Shown: positions 34,825-46,141, numbered from the stretch's first letter. The stretch is 64,000 nucleotides of DNA from Photobacterium profundum SS9 (GCF_000196255.1 NC_006370.1:3485411-3549410); one strand, 5' to 3'. Notes: generated by a model not told the origin, from the sequence alone. Translations and numbers: made by a program.

Positions 34825-34902
34825 AATGGATCGCTATTGGTCTTTTGCAGTGATAAATATGGCTATGTCACGCATGCCGTTTGATTTCAGATTACCAGAA
34901 AC

Positions 34903-34931
34903 AAAAACGGGAAGCACAATGCTTCCCGGTT
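34903..34931 (-). terminator. Terminator of relA
   Basis: On the minus strand CGGGAAGCA and TGCTTCCCG pair around TTG, followed by TTTTTG. It lies just past the relA stop. Confidence 0.9.
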
Positions 34932-34956
34932 CAAGATTCTCGTTTCTAGGTTCTCA

Positions 34957-37188
34957 TTAATACAAACGCTTGGCTTCAGCGACATCTTTAACTTGCTCGA
35001 TACGCTTAAGCACTTTACTCAGCACGTCTAAATCGGTGAGTTCTAAGTCAAAGTCCATAATCGACATCTGTTTTTTGTAGTCAATGCGACTTTTCATTCC
35101 CGCCACTTTTGCTTTTTCATTCGCTAAAGTGTTGGTCAGCTCTTTAATTAAGCCATTCCGCTCTGAGGCTGTTACTCGAACTGTAATATTATAATTACCC
35201 ACGAAACCACCGCCCCATACCGTATGAATGATACGTTCTGGTACATGATGACGCAGTTCTGCAAGTTGCTCACAGTCATTACGGTGAACAGAAATACCAC
35301 GACCTTGGGTGACAAAACCCACAATTTCATCACCAGGGATCGGCTGACAACAACGCGCTAAATGGGTCATTAAGTTATCGACGCCTTCAACAACAACAGC
35401 ATCACGCTGAGGCTTTTTCGCACTGGTACTGATTTTGGTACTCGCTTCAGTCAGCTTATCCACTAACTGTTGGTCTTCCTCTTCTGCCGTTGGCTTATTA
35501 ATAATCATGCTGATGTGATTAACCACTTGGTTAATACGCAAATCACCACTACCAATACCAACAAACAATTCATCTACGTTTTTAGCATTGAAACGCTTTA
35601 ATGCATACACTTCTGCATCTTTAAGCTTGGCGCCGATTTTATTCAGTTCAAGCTCTAAGATTTCACGCCCCGCTACCATGTTTTTGTCATGGGCTTGCCT
35701 ACGGAACCACGCATGCACTTTGGCTCTTGCTCGACCTGAGGTCACAAAGCCTAAATTAGGGTTTAACCAATCACGTGACGGATTAGCTTCTTTCTGGGTG
35801 ATAATTTCAACCTGCTCACCCATCTGTAAGTGATAAGTGAATGGCACAATACGCCCTTCTACTTTGGCACCAATACAGCGGTGCCCAACTTCAGAGTGAA
35901 TATGGTAAGCAAAATCGAGTGGGGTTGCATTTAACGGCAAATCAACCACATCACCTTTGGGCGTAAAAGCATAAACACGATCATCAAAGACTTGGCTACG
36001 TAACTCATCCAGCATTTCGCCAGAATCAGACATTTCTTCTTGCCACACAAGTAGCTTACGAAGCCAGTTAATTTTCTCATCATAAGATGACTTCGCAGCA
36101 CCCGATGATGAGCCTTCTTTGTATTTCCAGTGTGCTGCCACACCTAATTCAGACTCTTCGTGCATTTGCTTAGTACGGATCTGAATTTCAATTGTTTTGC
36201 CTTCTGGCCCCAGTACAACGGTGTGAATCGATTGGTAACCATTCGGTTTAGGGTTCGCCACATAGTCATCAAATTCTTTTGGAAGATGACGGTATTTAGT
36301 ATGCACAACACCTAATGCGGCATAACAATCTTGTAGCTGATCAGCAATAATACGTACCGCACGTACATCAAATAGCTCATCAAACTCTAAGCTTTTCTTT
36401 TGCATCTTTCGCCAGATACTATAAATATGCTTAGGGCGACCATGCACTTCGGCTTTGATGTGCGACGCTTTCATTGATTCATCTAAATCAGAGACAAAGT
36501 GATCAATATAATATTCACGGTCGATACGACGTTCTGATAGTTGCTTAGCAATTTGCTTGTACACATCAGGGTGCTGATAGCGGAAAGCGTAATCTTCAAT
36601 TTCCCACTTAAGCTGGCCAATGCCTAAACGGTTTGCTAGAGGTGCATAAATATTGGCACATTCACGTGCTGCAGAACGACGTACCTCATCCGGCTCATCT
36701 TTCACTTCACGCAGATTACAAATACGCTCTGCAAGCTTAATGACAACACAACGGAAGTCATCAACCATAGATAACAACATGCGGCGAATATTATCGACCT
36801 GTGCCGATTGCTCGGCACCTTCGGTGGTCGCATTCAACTGGCCAATCGCGGCCATTTGCTCAACACCTTTTACCAACTGCATGATAGTGGTGTTGTAATC
36901 TTCTTTAACTTGTTCATGTTGATAGATCCCAGCTTCAACCAGCGGGACTACTAACGCAGCGACCAGAGTATCTGCATCCATACTCAGGGTAACTAGAATT
37001 TCTACCATTTCGCGGCCACGCCATAATAATAATGGCGTAGACTCTTCCTTAGTCGTTATTTCGATACATCGTTGATAGGTCTTTTTTAAGCGTTTAGATG
37101 CTTTGGCATCTTGCTGCAGGCTATCAACCCATGATGAAAGCTCAAATGTATCATTTTCCTTTAAATGCGCACCGCGAACTGCGACCAT
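34957..37188 (-). CDS. relA: GTP pyrophosphokinase RelA
   Basis: Senses uncharged tRNA on stalled ribosomes and makes (p)ppGpp from GTP/GDP and ATP. The 743-residue protein equals E. coli RelA in length. The N-terminal domain lacks the His-Asp metal site of SpoT-type hydrolases (the region around residues 70-110 has no HDxxED), so it should be synthesis only. The synthetase domain shows YHSIH-like PKPNGYQSIHTVV and EIQIRTKQMH. A TGS domain (about 405-465) and a C-terminal ACT domain follow. Confidence 0.98.
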   Translation of the reverse strand: MVAVRGAHLKENDTFELSSWVDSLQQDAKASKRLKKTYQRCIEITTKEESTPLLLWRGREMVEILVTLSMDADTLVAALVVPLVEAGIYQHEQVKEDYNTTIMQLVKGVEQMAAIGQLNATTEGAEQSAQVDNIRRMLLSMVDDFRCVVIKLAERICNLREVKDEPDEVRRSAARECANIYAPLANRLGIGQLKWEIEDYAFRYQHPDVYKQIAKQLSERRIDREYYIDHFVSDLDESMKASHIKAEVHGRPKHIYSIWRKMQKKSLEFDELFDVRAVRIIADQLQDCYAALGVVHTKYRHLPKEFDDYVANPKPNGYQSIHTVVLGPEGKTIEIQIRTKQMHEESELGVAAHWKYKEGSSSGAAKSSYDEKINWLRKLLVWQEEMSDSGEMLDELRSQVFDDRVYAFTPKGDVVDLPLNATPLDFAYHIHSEVGHRCIGAKVEGRIVPFTYHLQMGEQVEIITQKEANPSRDWLNPNLGFVTSGRARAKVHAWFRRQAHDKNMVAGREILELELNKIGAKLKDAEVYALKRFNAKNVDELFVGIGSGDLRINQVVNHISMIINKPTAEEEDQQLVDKLTEASTKISTSAKKPQRDAVVVEGVDNLMTHLARCCQPIPGDEIVGFVTQGRGISVHRNDCEQLAELRHHVPERIIHTVWGGGFVGNYNITVRVTASERNGLIKELTNTLANEKAKVAGMKSRIDYKKQMSIMDFDLELTDLDVLSKVLKRIEQVKDVAEAKRLY

Positions 37189-37229
37189 GTTTCTGTCCTG
37201 TATTCTCTGTATTGGTGATAACTACCAAA

Positions 37230-38630
37230 TCAAAGTTTGGTAACCACTCTCTTTTTTTTAACAGCCTTGGCTTTAACAAACAATGCCATCGACTCTAAGT
37301 GCCCCGTCTGTGGAAACATATCTAACATTCCAAGACGTTCCAACTGATAACCTTTTTTCAGTAATACCTGACTATCTCGTGCGAGTGTCGCCGGATTACA
37401 TGATACATATACTACCCTTTCAGGCTTAAGTTTCACTACGTGCTCCATCACACCTGCAGCACCTGCACGTGCGGGATCCAATAATATTTTATTGAAAGGT
37501 TCTCGTGCCCATGCAAGCTTTGTTACGTCTTCATCTAGATTAGCTTGATAAAACGTAGCATTATTCTGCTTGTTGCACATGGCATTCTCTGTTGCACGAT
37601 GAACCATTTCATCGATACCTTCAACTCCAACCACTGCTTTTGCGTGTTTTGCGAGCGGCAAACTAAAATTGCCTAGCCCACAAAATAAATCCAACACACG
37701 ATCGCTAGGCTGTAGATCTAGCCAATCCGTCGCTTGCTCTACCATTTTCTTATTCACGTCACGATTGACTTGAATAAAGTCTTTCGGTGAAAAGTGTAAT
37801 GTTAAATCATCTAAGCGATAGTACGGGGTTTCGCCGTGAATCAACTCGATGTCATCTGAGGTTGGCGCTAAGAATAGGATAACATTTTGCTCTTGGGCAA
37901 AATTAAGAATCAGCGTCATGTCTTTGTCAGAAAAAGGCTTTAGATGTCGAATCAATACAACACGACCATTATCGGCTTCAATAAGCTCAATATGACCAAG
38001 ATGCCTTTGTCCTTTCAATGTAGATAACAGACTGCGTAAAGGGGGTAAAAGTTCATTCAATGACTCGGCAAGCACTGGGCACTGCTTCACATTAACAATG
38101 TCTTTGCTCTGTTTTTTACGTAAGCCAAACTGTAACTGGCCGTCTTTACCTAACAGAACACTAAATCGAGCGCAGCGACGATAATGATGTTCAGCCGCTA
38201 TAATAGGAGTAACTTGCTCGAACAATGCTCTTTGTTGATCACCAGCTCTTTGTTTATCAACAGCAACTTGTTGGTCACCAGCAAATTTTACCATCAGATC
38301 GCTTAACGCTTGCTGCTTAGCAAGTACCTGGCCTTGATGCGATAAATGTTGCAAGTTACAACCACCACACTGGTCATAGATCGGACAATGCGGTTTAATA
38401 CGTGCTGGACTGTCGATAAGACGCTTGATGACTTTAGCACGCGCATACTGTTTTTTATCGTCAGTGATCTGAACCAATGCTTTTTCACCCGGCAATAAAC
38501 CGTCAACGAAAATAGACTTATTGTTTAGATGACCAATACCAGCACCTAGATGATCTAATCGATTAATAACGATTTCTTTGTGCTTAGTATCAGTGATTTT
38601 ACGTTTTTGAGGCTTAAAAAAGCGTGCCAT
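37230..38630 (-). CDS. rlmD: 23S rRNA (uracil-5-)-methyltransferase RlmD
   Basis: Methylates U1939 of 23S rRNA using SAM. The 466-residue protein has an N-terminal TRAM domain, an iron-sulfur site from Cys82, Cys88, Cys91 and Cys184, the SAM motif VLDLFCGLGNFSLPLA and the nucleophile cysteine in VYVSCNPATLARD. I chose the ATG giving MARFFKPQKRK; a GTG five codons earlier has a poorer site. A Gln-rich stretch near residues 118-140 with two GDQQ motifs is a likely lineage-specific insertion. It is upstream of relA and divergent from barA. Confidence 0.96.
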   Translation of the reverse strand: MARFFKPQKRKITDTKHKEIVINRLDHLGAGIGHLNNKSIFVDGLLPGEKALVQITDDKKQYARAKVIKRLIDSPARIKPHCPIYDQCGGCNLQHLSHQGQVLAKQQALSDLMVKFAGDQQVAVDKQRAGDQQRALFEQVTPIIAAEHHYRRCARFSVLLGKDGQLQFGLRKKQSKDIVNVKQCPVLAESLNELLPPLRSLLSTLKGQRHLGHIELIEADNGRVVLIRHLKPFSDKDMTLILNFAQEQNVILFLAPTSDDIELIHGETPYYRLDDLTLHFSPKDFIQVNRDVNKKMVEQATDWLDLQPSDRVLDLFCGLGNFSLPLAKHAKAVVGVEGIDEMVHRATENAMCNKQNNATFYQANLDEDVTKLAWAREPFNKILLDPARAGAAGVMEHVVKLKPERVVYVSCNPATLARDSQVLLKKGYQLERLGMLDMFPQTGHLESMALFVKAKAVKKKRVVTKL

Positions 38631-38750
38631 AGTGTTTTGACTCACGAAAAGACATTGGTTTATTGTCGAATAGCCCTAGTTTCTTTAAGCTAGGGCCACA
38701 AATGGACCACAATTCTCCCACAGAATCGCATTCTTGTAATTAAGAGAACA

Positions 38751-41534
38751 ATGAGCAGATACGGACTTCGTGCCAGGGTCTTCACCCTGACATTAGCACC
38801 AACACTAATTATAGGCCTATTATTGAGTGCCTTCTTCACGATGAGCCGCTATCGAGATCTTGAGCACCAGCTGATTTCTACGGGTTCTAGTATCATCGAA
38901 CCTTTAGCTATTTCATCTGAATATGGGATGACAGACAAGAACCGTGAAGCAGTGCGCCGTCTGATCAGCTACACCCATAGAAAGAACTCTCAAATCATTC
39001 GAAGCATTGCGGTTTTTGATGCGAATAATCAGTTATTTGTGACCTCTAATTTTCATCGTAATTTTGAAACCTTGATGTACCCTACGGGTCAACCTATCCC
39101 ATTATTACTTGAAACACGATTAAGTGATAACTCACTGATATTACGAGCACCTATATTAGCTGAAGGGCAGTTTGGCAGTAACAATTCGAACAGTTATCAA
39201 GGTAAAGCATTAGGCTACATAGCACTAGAATTAGACCTTAGCGCCTTGCGCCTACAACAGTATCAAGAAGTCTTCACCGCTTTAATGGTATTACTGTTTG
39301 GGCTAACGCTCTCTTCATTATTTGCGTACCGCTTGATGCAAGATGTAACCCGCCCTATTTCGCATATGGTGAGTGTAGTCGATAGAATTCGACGAGGGCA
39401 CCTCGACATTCGAATTGAAGGGCAACTGCTTGGTGAGCTGGATACGCTTAAAAATGGTATCAATGCCATGGCTATCTCGCTGTCTGAATACCATATCGAA
39501 ATGCAACAAAGCATCGATCAGGCTACTTCTGATTTACGAGAAACGCTTGAACAGCTAGAGATTCAAAACGTTGAACTGGATATTGCGAAAAAACGCGCTC
39601 AGGAAGCAGCACGTGTAAAATCGGAATTTTTAGCCAATATGTCGCACGAACTGCGAACACCACTCAACGGTGTTATTGGCTTTACCCGTCAAATGCTAAA
39701 AACGCGATTGAGTTCAAGCCAGCACGATTATTTGCTTACCATTGAAAAATCCGCCAATAACCTCTTAACCATCATTAATGACATCCTCGACTTCTCTAAA
39801 TTGGAAGCGGGCAAGTTGTTGCTTGAAAATATTCCATTCGACTTCACTGAATCACTTGATGAAGTCATGCGATTACTGGCACCAAGTGCACACGAAAAAG
39901 GGCTTGAGCTAACACTGAAGGTTGATGATCGTATTCCTGCTGGCTTAATTGGCGATCCGTTGCGTATTCAGCAGGTTGTCACGAATTTGATCGGTAATGC
40001 CGTGAAGTTTACCGAACGGGGTAATATTGATGTTTCTGTTGAATTAAAAGCCAGCAAAGATGAAAGCATCGAGCTGCAATTTACCGTTCGTGATACAGGT
40101 ATTGGTATTTCTGAGCGCCAACAAGCCCAATTATTCCAAGCCTTTAGCCAAGCAGATGCCAGTATATCCCGACGCTATGGTGGTACAGGGTTAGGGCTGG
40201 TTATTACCCAGAAACTAGTCACGCAGATGGGTGGAGAGATCAGCCTAACCAGTCGCTTACATCAAGGATCAACATTCTGGTTCTCATTAAGCATGCTGAA
40301 AACCGATCTTCCGGTCTCTCAACCAATCGATACCACCGCGTTGGTAGGTCAGAAAGTATTGTTGATCGAACCAAACATGCAGGCGGCATCTATAGTGCAG
40401 CAGCGCCTTATTAAAGCAGGCATGTTTGTGACTTATCGTTCCACCATGCCTGAAGAGGTAGAGCATCATCAGTTCGCCTTAATTTGTTTGCCTCCTGGTC
40501 AGCAGCCACCTATCGCAATACTCTTGGATCGCGTATTCAAAGCGGAGCAAGTCACTGATAAAGTGATTATCAGCCTGCCAACCACTGAATTGGCCTTATC
40601 AGAACGTCTGATCAATGCAGGGGTATCTGCGTGTTTAGGTAAACCTCTCTCGCATCGCAAGCTGTTTGAAGTACTGAATAATAAACCCGATGACATTTTT
40701 GAACCTGAGCTATTATCATTACCAGAAACCGCTCAAAAAATTGAGCCTCTCACCGTAATGGCTGTTGATGATAACCCTGCCAACTTGAAGCTCATCTCTG
40801 CCTTATTAAGTGAACGTGTCGAAACAGTTATTACTGCAACAGGCGGTAGAAAAGCGGTTGAGTACGCGCATCAAAAAGCATTTGATCTGATCTTTATGGA
40901 TATTCAAATGCCTGAAATGGACGGTGTAACGGCATGTGAAGCGATTCACAAAACAGAATTAAACCATTCAACACCTGTCATTGCAGTAACAGCGCATGCT
41001 ATGCCTGGCGAGCGTGAGCGTTTAATTAATGCTGGTATGGATGATTACTTAACCAAGCCTATCGAAGAGCATATTCTTCAGCAAATTTTGGCGAAGTGGA
41101 ATCAACCACCCGAAAATGAACACAACCAGAATACTATTATTGATCTTGAACCCGACGTAATTTCGACGCAGCAACACCCGATTCAAGACAACAAAGATAT
41201 CAGCTGGGATTGGGATTTAGCACTGAAGCAAGCAGCAGGAAAAGAAGATCTTGCCAAAGACATGCTGCAAATGCTGCTCGATTTCATGCCTGAGGTTGAA
41301 ATGCTGGTCAATGAAGCGCTGGATGGGAAAGACATAGAGTTATGGCCACCGATTCACAAACTGCATGGTAGCTGTGCATACAGTGGTGTACCTCGATTGA
41401 AGAGCTTATGTTACACCATCGAAACACAGCTTAAAGCCAATGCAACGGTCGCAGATATCGAACCTGAGCTCTTTGAGTTAATGGATGAGATGAACCACGT
41501 TGTAAAAGCCTCTAAGGCATTTAGAAACAGGTAA
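38751..41534 (+). CDS. barA: Hybrid histidine kinase BarA
   Basis: An inner-membrane tripartite sensor kinase that feeds the response regulator UvrY/VarA and thus the small RNAs that titrate CsrA. The 927-residue protein has a transmembrane helix (about 10-30), a periplasmic sensor region, a second helix (about 172-192), a HAMP domain, HisKA with His299 in NMSHELRTPLNG, an HATPase domain, a degenerate receiver-like segment (about 525-640), a true receiver with Asp717 in FMDIQMPEMDG, and a C-terminal Hpt domain with His869 in IHKLHGS. Position next to rlmD-relA is conserved. Confidence 0.96.
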   Translation: MSRYGLRARVFTLTLAPTLIIGLLLSAFFTMSRYRDLEHQLISTGSSIIEPLAISSEYGMTDKNREAVRRLISYTHRKNSQIIRSIAVFDANNQLFVTSNFHRNFETLMYPTGQPIPLLLETRLSDNSLILRAPILAEGQFGSNNSNSYQGKALGYIALELDLSALRLQQYQEVFTALMVLLFGLTLSSLFAYRLMQDVTRPISHMVSVVDRIRRGHLDIRIEGQLLGELDTLKNGINAMAISLSEYHIEMQQSIDQATSDLRETLEQLEIQNVELDIAKKRAQEAARVKSEFLANMSHELRTPLNGVIGFTRQMLKTRLSSSQHDYLLTIEKSANNLLTIINDILDFSKLEAGKLLLENIPFDFTESLDEVMRLLAPSAHEKGLELTLKVDDRIPAGLIGDPLRIQQVVTNLIGNAVKFTERGNIDVSVELKASKDESIELQFTVRDTGIGISERQQAQLFQAFSQADASISRRYGGTGLGLVITQKLVTQMGGEISLTSRLHQGSTFWFSLSMLKTDLPVSQPIDTTALVGQKVLLIEPNMQAASIVQQRLIKAGMFVTYRSTMPEEVEHHQFALICLPPGQQPPIAILLDRVFKAEQVTDKVIISLPTTELALSERLINAGVSACLGKPLSHRKLFEVLNNKPDDIFEPELLSLPETAQKIEPLTVMAVDDNPANLKLISALLSERVETVITATGGRKAVEYAHQKAFDLIFMDIQMPEMDGVTACEAIHKTELNHSTPVIAVTAHAMPGERERLINAGMDDYLTKPIEEHILQQILAKWNQPPENEHNQNTIIDLEPDVISTQQHPIQDNKDISWDWDLALKQAAGKEDLAKDMLQMLLDFMPEVEMLVNEALDGKDIELWPPIHKLHGSCAYSGVPRLKSLCYTIETQLKANATVADIEPELFELMDEMNHVVKASKAFRNR

Positions 41535-41591
41535 GAGGCTTACCTAAACGAGGTTCATTCGTTATACCAAATCCATTAATTAACTGATAGT

Positions 41592-41631
41592 AAAAAGCGC
41601 CGAAGGTAGTGTAAACCTTCGGCGCTTTTTT
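41592..41631. terminator. Bidirectional terminator between barA and acpS
   Basis: AAAAAGCGCCGAAGGT and ACCTTCGGCGCTTTTT form a perfect 16-bp stem with A and T runs at both ends, suited to the convergent barA and acpS genes. Confidence 0.94.
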
Positions 41632-41675
41632 AATGCGGGGCTTTGCTCACAAAAAGCTGGATGTTCACAGCATAA

Positions 41676-42056
41676 CTAGCTTTCAAGAATAACCGTTGCA
41701 ACGGCATACCGCTTTTCATCAGCTAAAGTCAGGTGCACATGTTTCACACCCATGCTCTCTGCCAACTCTGCAGCCTTTCCCGATAAGGAGAGTAAAGGCT
41801 TACCGCGTTCATCATTACTGACGATAAAATCTTGAAAGGATACGCCACACGCAATGCCAGTGCCCAAGGCTTTCGACGCCGCTTCTTTAACCGCAAATCG
41901 CTTGGCTAAGTAACGGGCTTTCAACTTGAGGCTGTGGTAAATCACCAACTCGGAGGGCGCAAGAATACGTTCAGCAAAAGCATCACCAGAACGGGCAAAA
42001 ACTTTATCTACCCGTTCAATATCAGCAATGTCTGTGCCCAATCCGATAATCGCCAT
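41676..42056 (-). CDS. acpS: Holo-acyl-carrier-protein synthase
   Basis: Transfers phosphopantetheine from CoA to acyl carrier protein. The 126-residue protein starts [16 protein letters not shown] (metal ligand Asp9) and has the [17 protein letters not shown] motif with the conserved Glu. Length is the family norm. Its ATG overlaps the pdxJ stop (TAATG), suggesting coupling. Last gene of the rpoE-to-acpS cluster. Confidence 0.97.
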   Translation of the reverse strand: MAIIGLGTDIADIERVDKVFARSGDAFAERILAPSELVIYHSLKLKARYLAKRFAVKEAASKALGTGIACGVSFQDFIVSNDERGKPLLSLSGKAAELAESMGVKHVHLTLADEKRYAVATVILES

Positions 42057-42787
42057 TAACGACGCGCGTCCAGCATTTCTACTTTCATGTCAGCGACAGC
42101 TTTGTTCAAGCCATCGAAAGCTGCACGGCTAATGATCGAGTGACCAATATTCAACTCGTACAGTTCAGGTAGTGCCGCTATTGGCTTTACGTTGTGGTAC
42201 GTCAGGCCATGACCCGCGTTCACTTTAATGCCTAAACCGTGCGCGTAAGTCGCCGCTGACGCAATTTTCTCTAGTTCAGCTTGCTGAGCTTCTTCTGTTT
42301 CAGCATCGGCATAGTGACCCGTATGCAGCTCAACAAATGGGGCGCCACACGCCAAGGTTGCGTCAATTTGCGCGCGATCTGCATCGATGAACAACGATAC
42401 TTTAATACCCGCGTCTGTTAGCTTTTGCGTCGCCGCTTTAATTTTTTCTAGCTGACCTGCAACGTCTAAACCGCCTTCAGTGGTCAACTCTTCACGTTTC
42501 TCTGGTACTAAACATACGAATTCAGGTTTAGTGTCTAGTGCGATGCTTACCATCTCATCAGTCACTGCCATTTCTAAATTCATACGTGTTTGAATGGTTT
42601 CTTTCAGGATACGAACATCACGATCATTAATATGACGACGGTCTTCACGTAGGTGAACCGTAATACCATCTGCGCCTGCACGCTCTGCAACTTCAGCGGC
42701 ATGTACAGGATCTGGGTAACGCGTACCACGAGCATTACGTAACGTTGCAATATGATCGATATTGACACCAAGAAGTATGTTGTTCAT
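42056..42787 (-). CDS. pdxJ: Pyridoxine 5'-phosphate synthase
   Basis: Condenses deoxyxylulose phosphate and amino-acetone phosphate to pyridoxine phosphate. The 243-residue protein shows the PdxJ start [16 protein letters not shown], the [16 protein letters not shown] block and the late [16 protein letters not shown] motif. Overlaps recO by four bases (ATGA) and acpS by one. Confidence 0.98.
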   Translation of the reverse strand: MNNILLGVNIDHIATLRNARGTRYPDPVHAAEVAERAGADGITVHLREDRRHINDRDVRILKETIQTRMNLEMAVTDEMVSIALDTKPEFVCLVPEKREELTTEGGLDVAGQLEKIKAATQKLTDAGIKVSLFIDADRAQIDATLACGAPFVELHTGHYADAETEEAQQAELEKIASAATYAHGLGIKVNAGHGLTYHNVKPIAALPELYELNIGHSIISRAAFDGLNKAVADMKVEMLDARR

Positions 42788-43494
42788 TTTCCGATATTCC
42801 TTGTTCGAGGGATAAACAACTCCCTACTTTTTAATGGTTTCCCGCCAAGATACGGCTTTAAGGCTATCCGTGTAAAGCGTTTTGCGGCCTTGAGCTGATC
42901 TGGGGTTTCAAAGCGTCGAGCAGCAATTGCCAGTAATTGATTACCAGTAAAAGTGAAGTGCCCGGTCATCATTGAAGCAATGAAACCTTTTTGCTCTCGA
43001 TAGTGATACGTCATAAGATCATCAATCGGTAAACCACTACCAGCACAATGAAGAAAATCAATGCCATAACCAAGGTGATGCAATAAGGCTAATTCGAAGC
43101 GTCGCAATGCAGGCTCTGGGTTATCCGCTTGCGCTAACTCACGTAAGGCATTCAAATAATCCATAAACAGCACAGGATAAGGGGTGTCGTTTTCAAGCAC
43201 TCGGACCAATACCTCGTTAAGGTAAAATGCCGAATAGAGAATGTAGCCGCGCATAGGCAGACTAATACTAATAGGCTCGGCGTGGGTCAATGTTTTCATT
43301 GATCCACGGCCGGTCCACTTCATAAACAGAGGGGTAAAAGGCTGAAGGGTGCCTTTTAGATTGGAACGCTTTCGTCGCGCACCTTTCGACAAAATAGTAA
43401 GACGGCCATAATCCTCACTGAAAACATCAAGGATCAGACTCGTCTCACTATATGGACGATAGTGAAGGACAAAACAACGCTGTAGCCCCTCCAT
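42784..43494 (-). CDS. recO: DNA repair protein RecO
   Basis: A mediator that helps load RecA on SSB-coated DNA in the RecFOR pathway. The 236-residue protein has the N-terminal OB fold ([25 protein letters not shown]) and a helical C-terminal part. It lacks the four-cysteine zinc finger of Gram-positive RecO, normal for this lineage. Lies eight bases after era and overlaps pdxJ by four bases. Confidence 0.97.
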   Translation of the reverse strand: MEGLQRCFVLHYRPYSETSLILDVFSEDYGRLTILSKGARRKRSNLKGTLQPFTPLFMKWTGRGSMKTLTHAEPISISLPMRGYILYSAFYLNEVLVRVLENDTPYPVLFMDYLNALRELAQADNPEPALRRFELALLHHLGYGIDFLHCAGSGLPIDDLMTYHYREQKGFIASMMTGHFTFTGNQLLAIAARRFETPDQLKAAKRFTRIALKPYLGGKPLKSRELFIPRTRNIGK

Positions 43495-43502
43495 TGTGTT
43501 CC

Positions 43503-44408
43503 TTATAGATCGTCGGTGTAACCTAGGCTGCGCAATGCACGTTCGTCATCTGCCCATCCGGATTTCACTTTAACCCATAGTTCTAGGTACACTTTACGTC
43601 CGAATAAATCTTCCATATCAATACGGGCTTCACGACCGATGACTTTCATCTTCTCGCCGTTTTTACCGATAACCATTTTCTTCTGGCCTTTACGCTCAAC
43701 AAAAATCAATCCGTTGATATCAAAACCATCCATCTTAGGATTGTAATCAAAACGCTCGATTTCAACCGTAACAGAATAAGGAAGTTCTTCGCCCAAGAAA
43801 CGCATCAGTTTTTCACGAATGATTTCAGATGCCATGAAGCGCTGTGAACGGTCAGTCACATAATCTTCAGGGAAGTAATATTCACCTTCAGGAATATGAG
43901 CACGTACAATTTTTTCTACCGCATCAACGTTAGTACCCTTTTTCGCAGAAATTGGCACCACATCCACAAAGTCCATCTTCTTCGATAACGCATCTAAATG
44001 CGGGAATAAATCGCCTTTTTCTTTAACGTTATCAACTTTGTTGATCAATAGTACTGTAGGAAGCTCACTTTTTTTAAGCTTATTCAGCACCATTTCATCA
44101 TCAGCGGTCCACATAGTACCGTCGACTAAGAACAATACTAATTCAACATCAGTCAATGAGCTGCTTGCTGCACGGTTCATCAAACGGTTAATCGTACGCT
44201 TTTCTTCAATGTGAAGACCAGGAGTATCGATAAACACAGCTTGGTAACCGTCACGGGTATCTACACCCATAATACGGTGACGTGTGGTTTGTGGTTTACG
44301 TGAAGTAATAGAAAGCTTCTGCCCAACCAAACGGTTAAGTAGAGTCGATTTACCAACGTTAGGTCGGCCTACGATGGCTATAAAGCCGCAATGTTGCTTC
44401 TCTGTCAT
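43503..44408 (-). CDS. era: GTPase Era
   Basis: Binds the 3' end of 16S rRNA and helps mature the small ribosomal subunit. The 301-residue protein has G1 GRPNVGKS, G3 DTPG, G4 NKVD and G5 SAKKG motifs, then a C-terminal KH domain (about 205-300, [23 protein letters not shown]). Its start overlaps the end of rnc by four bases (ATGA). Confidence 0.98.
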   Translation of the reverse strand: MTEKQHCGFIAIVGRPNVGKSTLLNRLVGQKLSITSRKPQTTRHRIMGVDTRDGYQAVFIDTPGLHIEEKRTINRLMNRAASSSLTDVELVLFLVDGTMWTADDEMVLNKLKKSELPTVLLINKVDNVKEKGDLFPHLDALSKKMDFVDVVPISAKKGTNVDAVEKIVRAHIPEGEYYFPEDYVTDRSQRFMASEIIREKLMRFLGEELPYSVTVEIERFDYNPKMDGFDINGLIFVERKGQKKMVIGKNGEKMKVIGREARIDMEDLFGRKVYLELWVKVKSGWADDERALRSLGYTDDL

Positions 44409-45079
44409 GATTCCAACTGCTTAAGCGCAAGTTCTGCTGCTGCCTGCTCTGCCTTGCGCCGACTGCTGCCTTTACCAATAACAGGCTTATCCAAGCCCGT
44501 CACTTCACATTGCACCGTGAACTCTTGATTATGAGCTTCACCATGCACCTTAGTTACAGTATACGCTGGAAGTGCTAAACGACGACCTTGTAAACACTCT
44601 TGCAGACGTGTTTTAGGATCTTTCTGGTTAATGCCAGGTTGAATCGTTTCAAGACGAGACTGATACCAAGATAGAATAACCTTACGTACCTGTTCCGTAT
44701 CACTGTCCAGATAAATTGCACCGATAATCGCTTCTACGCAATCTGCTAGAATTGAATCACGACGGAATCCGCCACTTTTCAGTTCACCAGGACCCAGTAA
44801 TAAATAATCACCAAGTTCAAATTCACGGCCCAACTCAGCGAGCGTTTTACCACGAACCAGCGTTGCTCGCATACGGCTCATATCACCTTCATCCACATGA
44901 GGAAAACGGTGATATAAGTCATCGGCAATAACAAAGCTTAAGATCGAATCGCCTAAAAATTCTAAGCGTTCGTTATGCTTTCCATTAGCACTGCGGTGTG
45001 TCAGTGATAATGTCATCAATTCGCTACTATTAAATTGATACCCCAGCCTACGCTGGAGCCTATTCGCAGGAGATGTCAT
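44405..45079 (-). CDS. rnc: Ribonuclease III
   Basis: Cleaves double-stranded RNA, including the rRNA precursor. The 224-residue protein has the RNase III signature [12 protein letters not shown] with the catalytic acidic residues and a C-terminal double-stranded RNA-binding domain (about 153-222, [13 protein letters not shown] to [16 protein letters not shown]). Follows lepB by ten bases and overlaps era by four. Confidence 0.98.
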   Translation of the reverse strand: MTSPANRLQRRLGYQFNSSELMTLSLTHRSANGKHNERLEFLGDSILSFVIADDLYHRFPHVDEGDMSRMRATLVRGKTLAELGREFELGDYLLLGPGELKSGGFRRDSILADCVEAIIGAIYLDSDTEQVRKVILSWYQSRLETIQPGINQKDPKTRLQECLQGRRLALPAYTVTKVHGEAHNQEFTVQCEVTGLDKPVIGKGSSRRKAEQAAAELALKQLES

Positions 45080-45089
45080 TTTATCTCAA

Positions 45090-45989
45090 TCAGTTTATGC
45101 TACCGATGCGGTTAAAACGCACATCAGTAGGAATCCAAGATGGTAGTGCACTATCAGCACTTCGTTCAAACTCAAAGCTGATCCAGATCGCGACCGCCTT
45201 TCCGACTAAGTTCGCTTCTGGCACAAAGCCCCAGTAACGACTGTCTGCACTATTATCGCGATTATCACCCATCATAAAGTAGTGTCCTTCAGGCACAACC
45301 CACTCAGTGATTCCCGGACGAGGCTGGTAAGCCAACGTACGGTCACGTTTTAATGGATTCACTAAAATTTGATGATCTGCATCACCCAACTTTTCATTAA
45401 ATTGCACTAAACGCGTCATATTTTGAGTGAACTCACTGTCAGCCATATTGGTTAACGGCACAAAGGTACAATCTGCAGTGCCTTTCGGCGCAATACAAAT
45501 TTGCTTATCTGCGCTGTAACGAACAGTATCGCCAGGCATACCGACTACACGTTTAATGTAATCAATATTCGGTTGAGGTGGGTATTTAAAGACCACAACA
45601 TCGCCACGTTCAGGTTCACTTGTTTCAATCAACTTATGACGGAAAACAGGATCGCGCAAACCGTATGCGAATTTCTCAACCAAGATGAAATCACCAATAA
45701 GTAGCGTTGGCATCATCGAGCCGGATGGGATCTGGAACGGCTCATAAACAAATGAGCGAAATACCATTATAAGCGCAATCACCGGAAACATAGAGCTAGT
45801 TGATTCTATCCAGCTCGGTTGCGGTGCTACGGTTTCTAGGGTTTTAACATCTACTTGATCGCCAGCATTTGAAGCTGCCGCATCAATTTTCAATTGACGC
45901 TTTGGCGCCCAGACAAACCTATCAAGAGCCCAAATGAGCCCGGTAAATAATGTCGCAAGTACCAAAATTAACGAAAAAGTATTAGCCAT
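45090..45989 (-). CDS. lepB: Signal peptidase I
   Basis: Cleaves signal peptides from exported proteins in the inner membrane. The 299-residue protein has two N-terminal membrane segments (about 4-24 and 64-82), the catalytic Ser91 in PSGSMMPTL and Lys146 in DYIKRVVGMPGD, and the late GDNRDNSADSRYWGFV box. Lies between lepA and rnc, as in E. coli. Confidence 0.98.
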   Translation of the reverse strand: MANTFSLILVLATLFTGLIWALDRFVWAPKRQLKIDAAASNAGDQVDVKTLETVAPQPSWIESTSSMFPVIALIMVFRSFVYEPFQIPSGSMMPTLLIGDFILVEKFAYGLRDPVFRHKLIETSEPERGDVVVFKYPPQPNIDYIKRVVGMPGDTVRYSADKQICIAPKGTADCTFVPLTNMADSEFTQNMTRLVQFNEKLGDADHQILVNPLKRDRTLAYQPRPGITEWVVPEGHYFMMGDNRDNSADSRYWGFVPEANLVGKAVAIWISFEFERSADSALPSWIPTDVRFNRIGSIN

Positions 45990-46141
45990 TGTATTCCCTA
46001 ATCAATGTAACAGTTCAGCTTTATATAGCTGATCTACTCAAAAATGTGTGTACGCATTAAATGAAAATGCTGATTTAATTATTATAAATCAGCATTTAAA
46101 GTATTAATATAAACACACAGGTAATGAGATAAGCTATCTAC

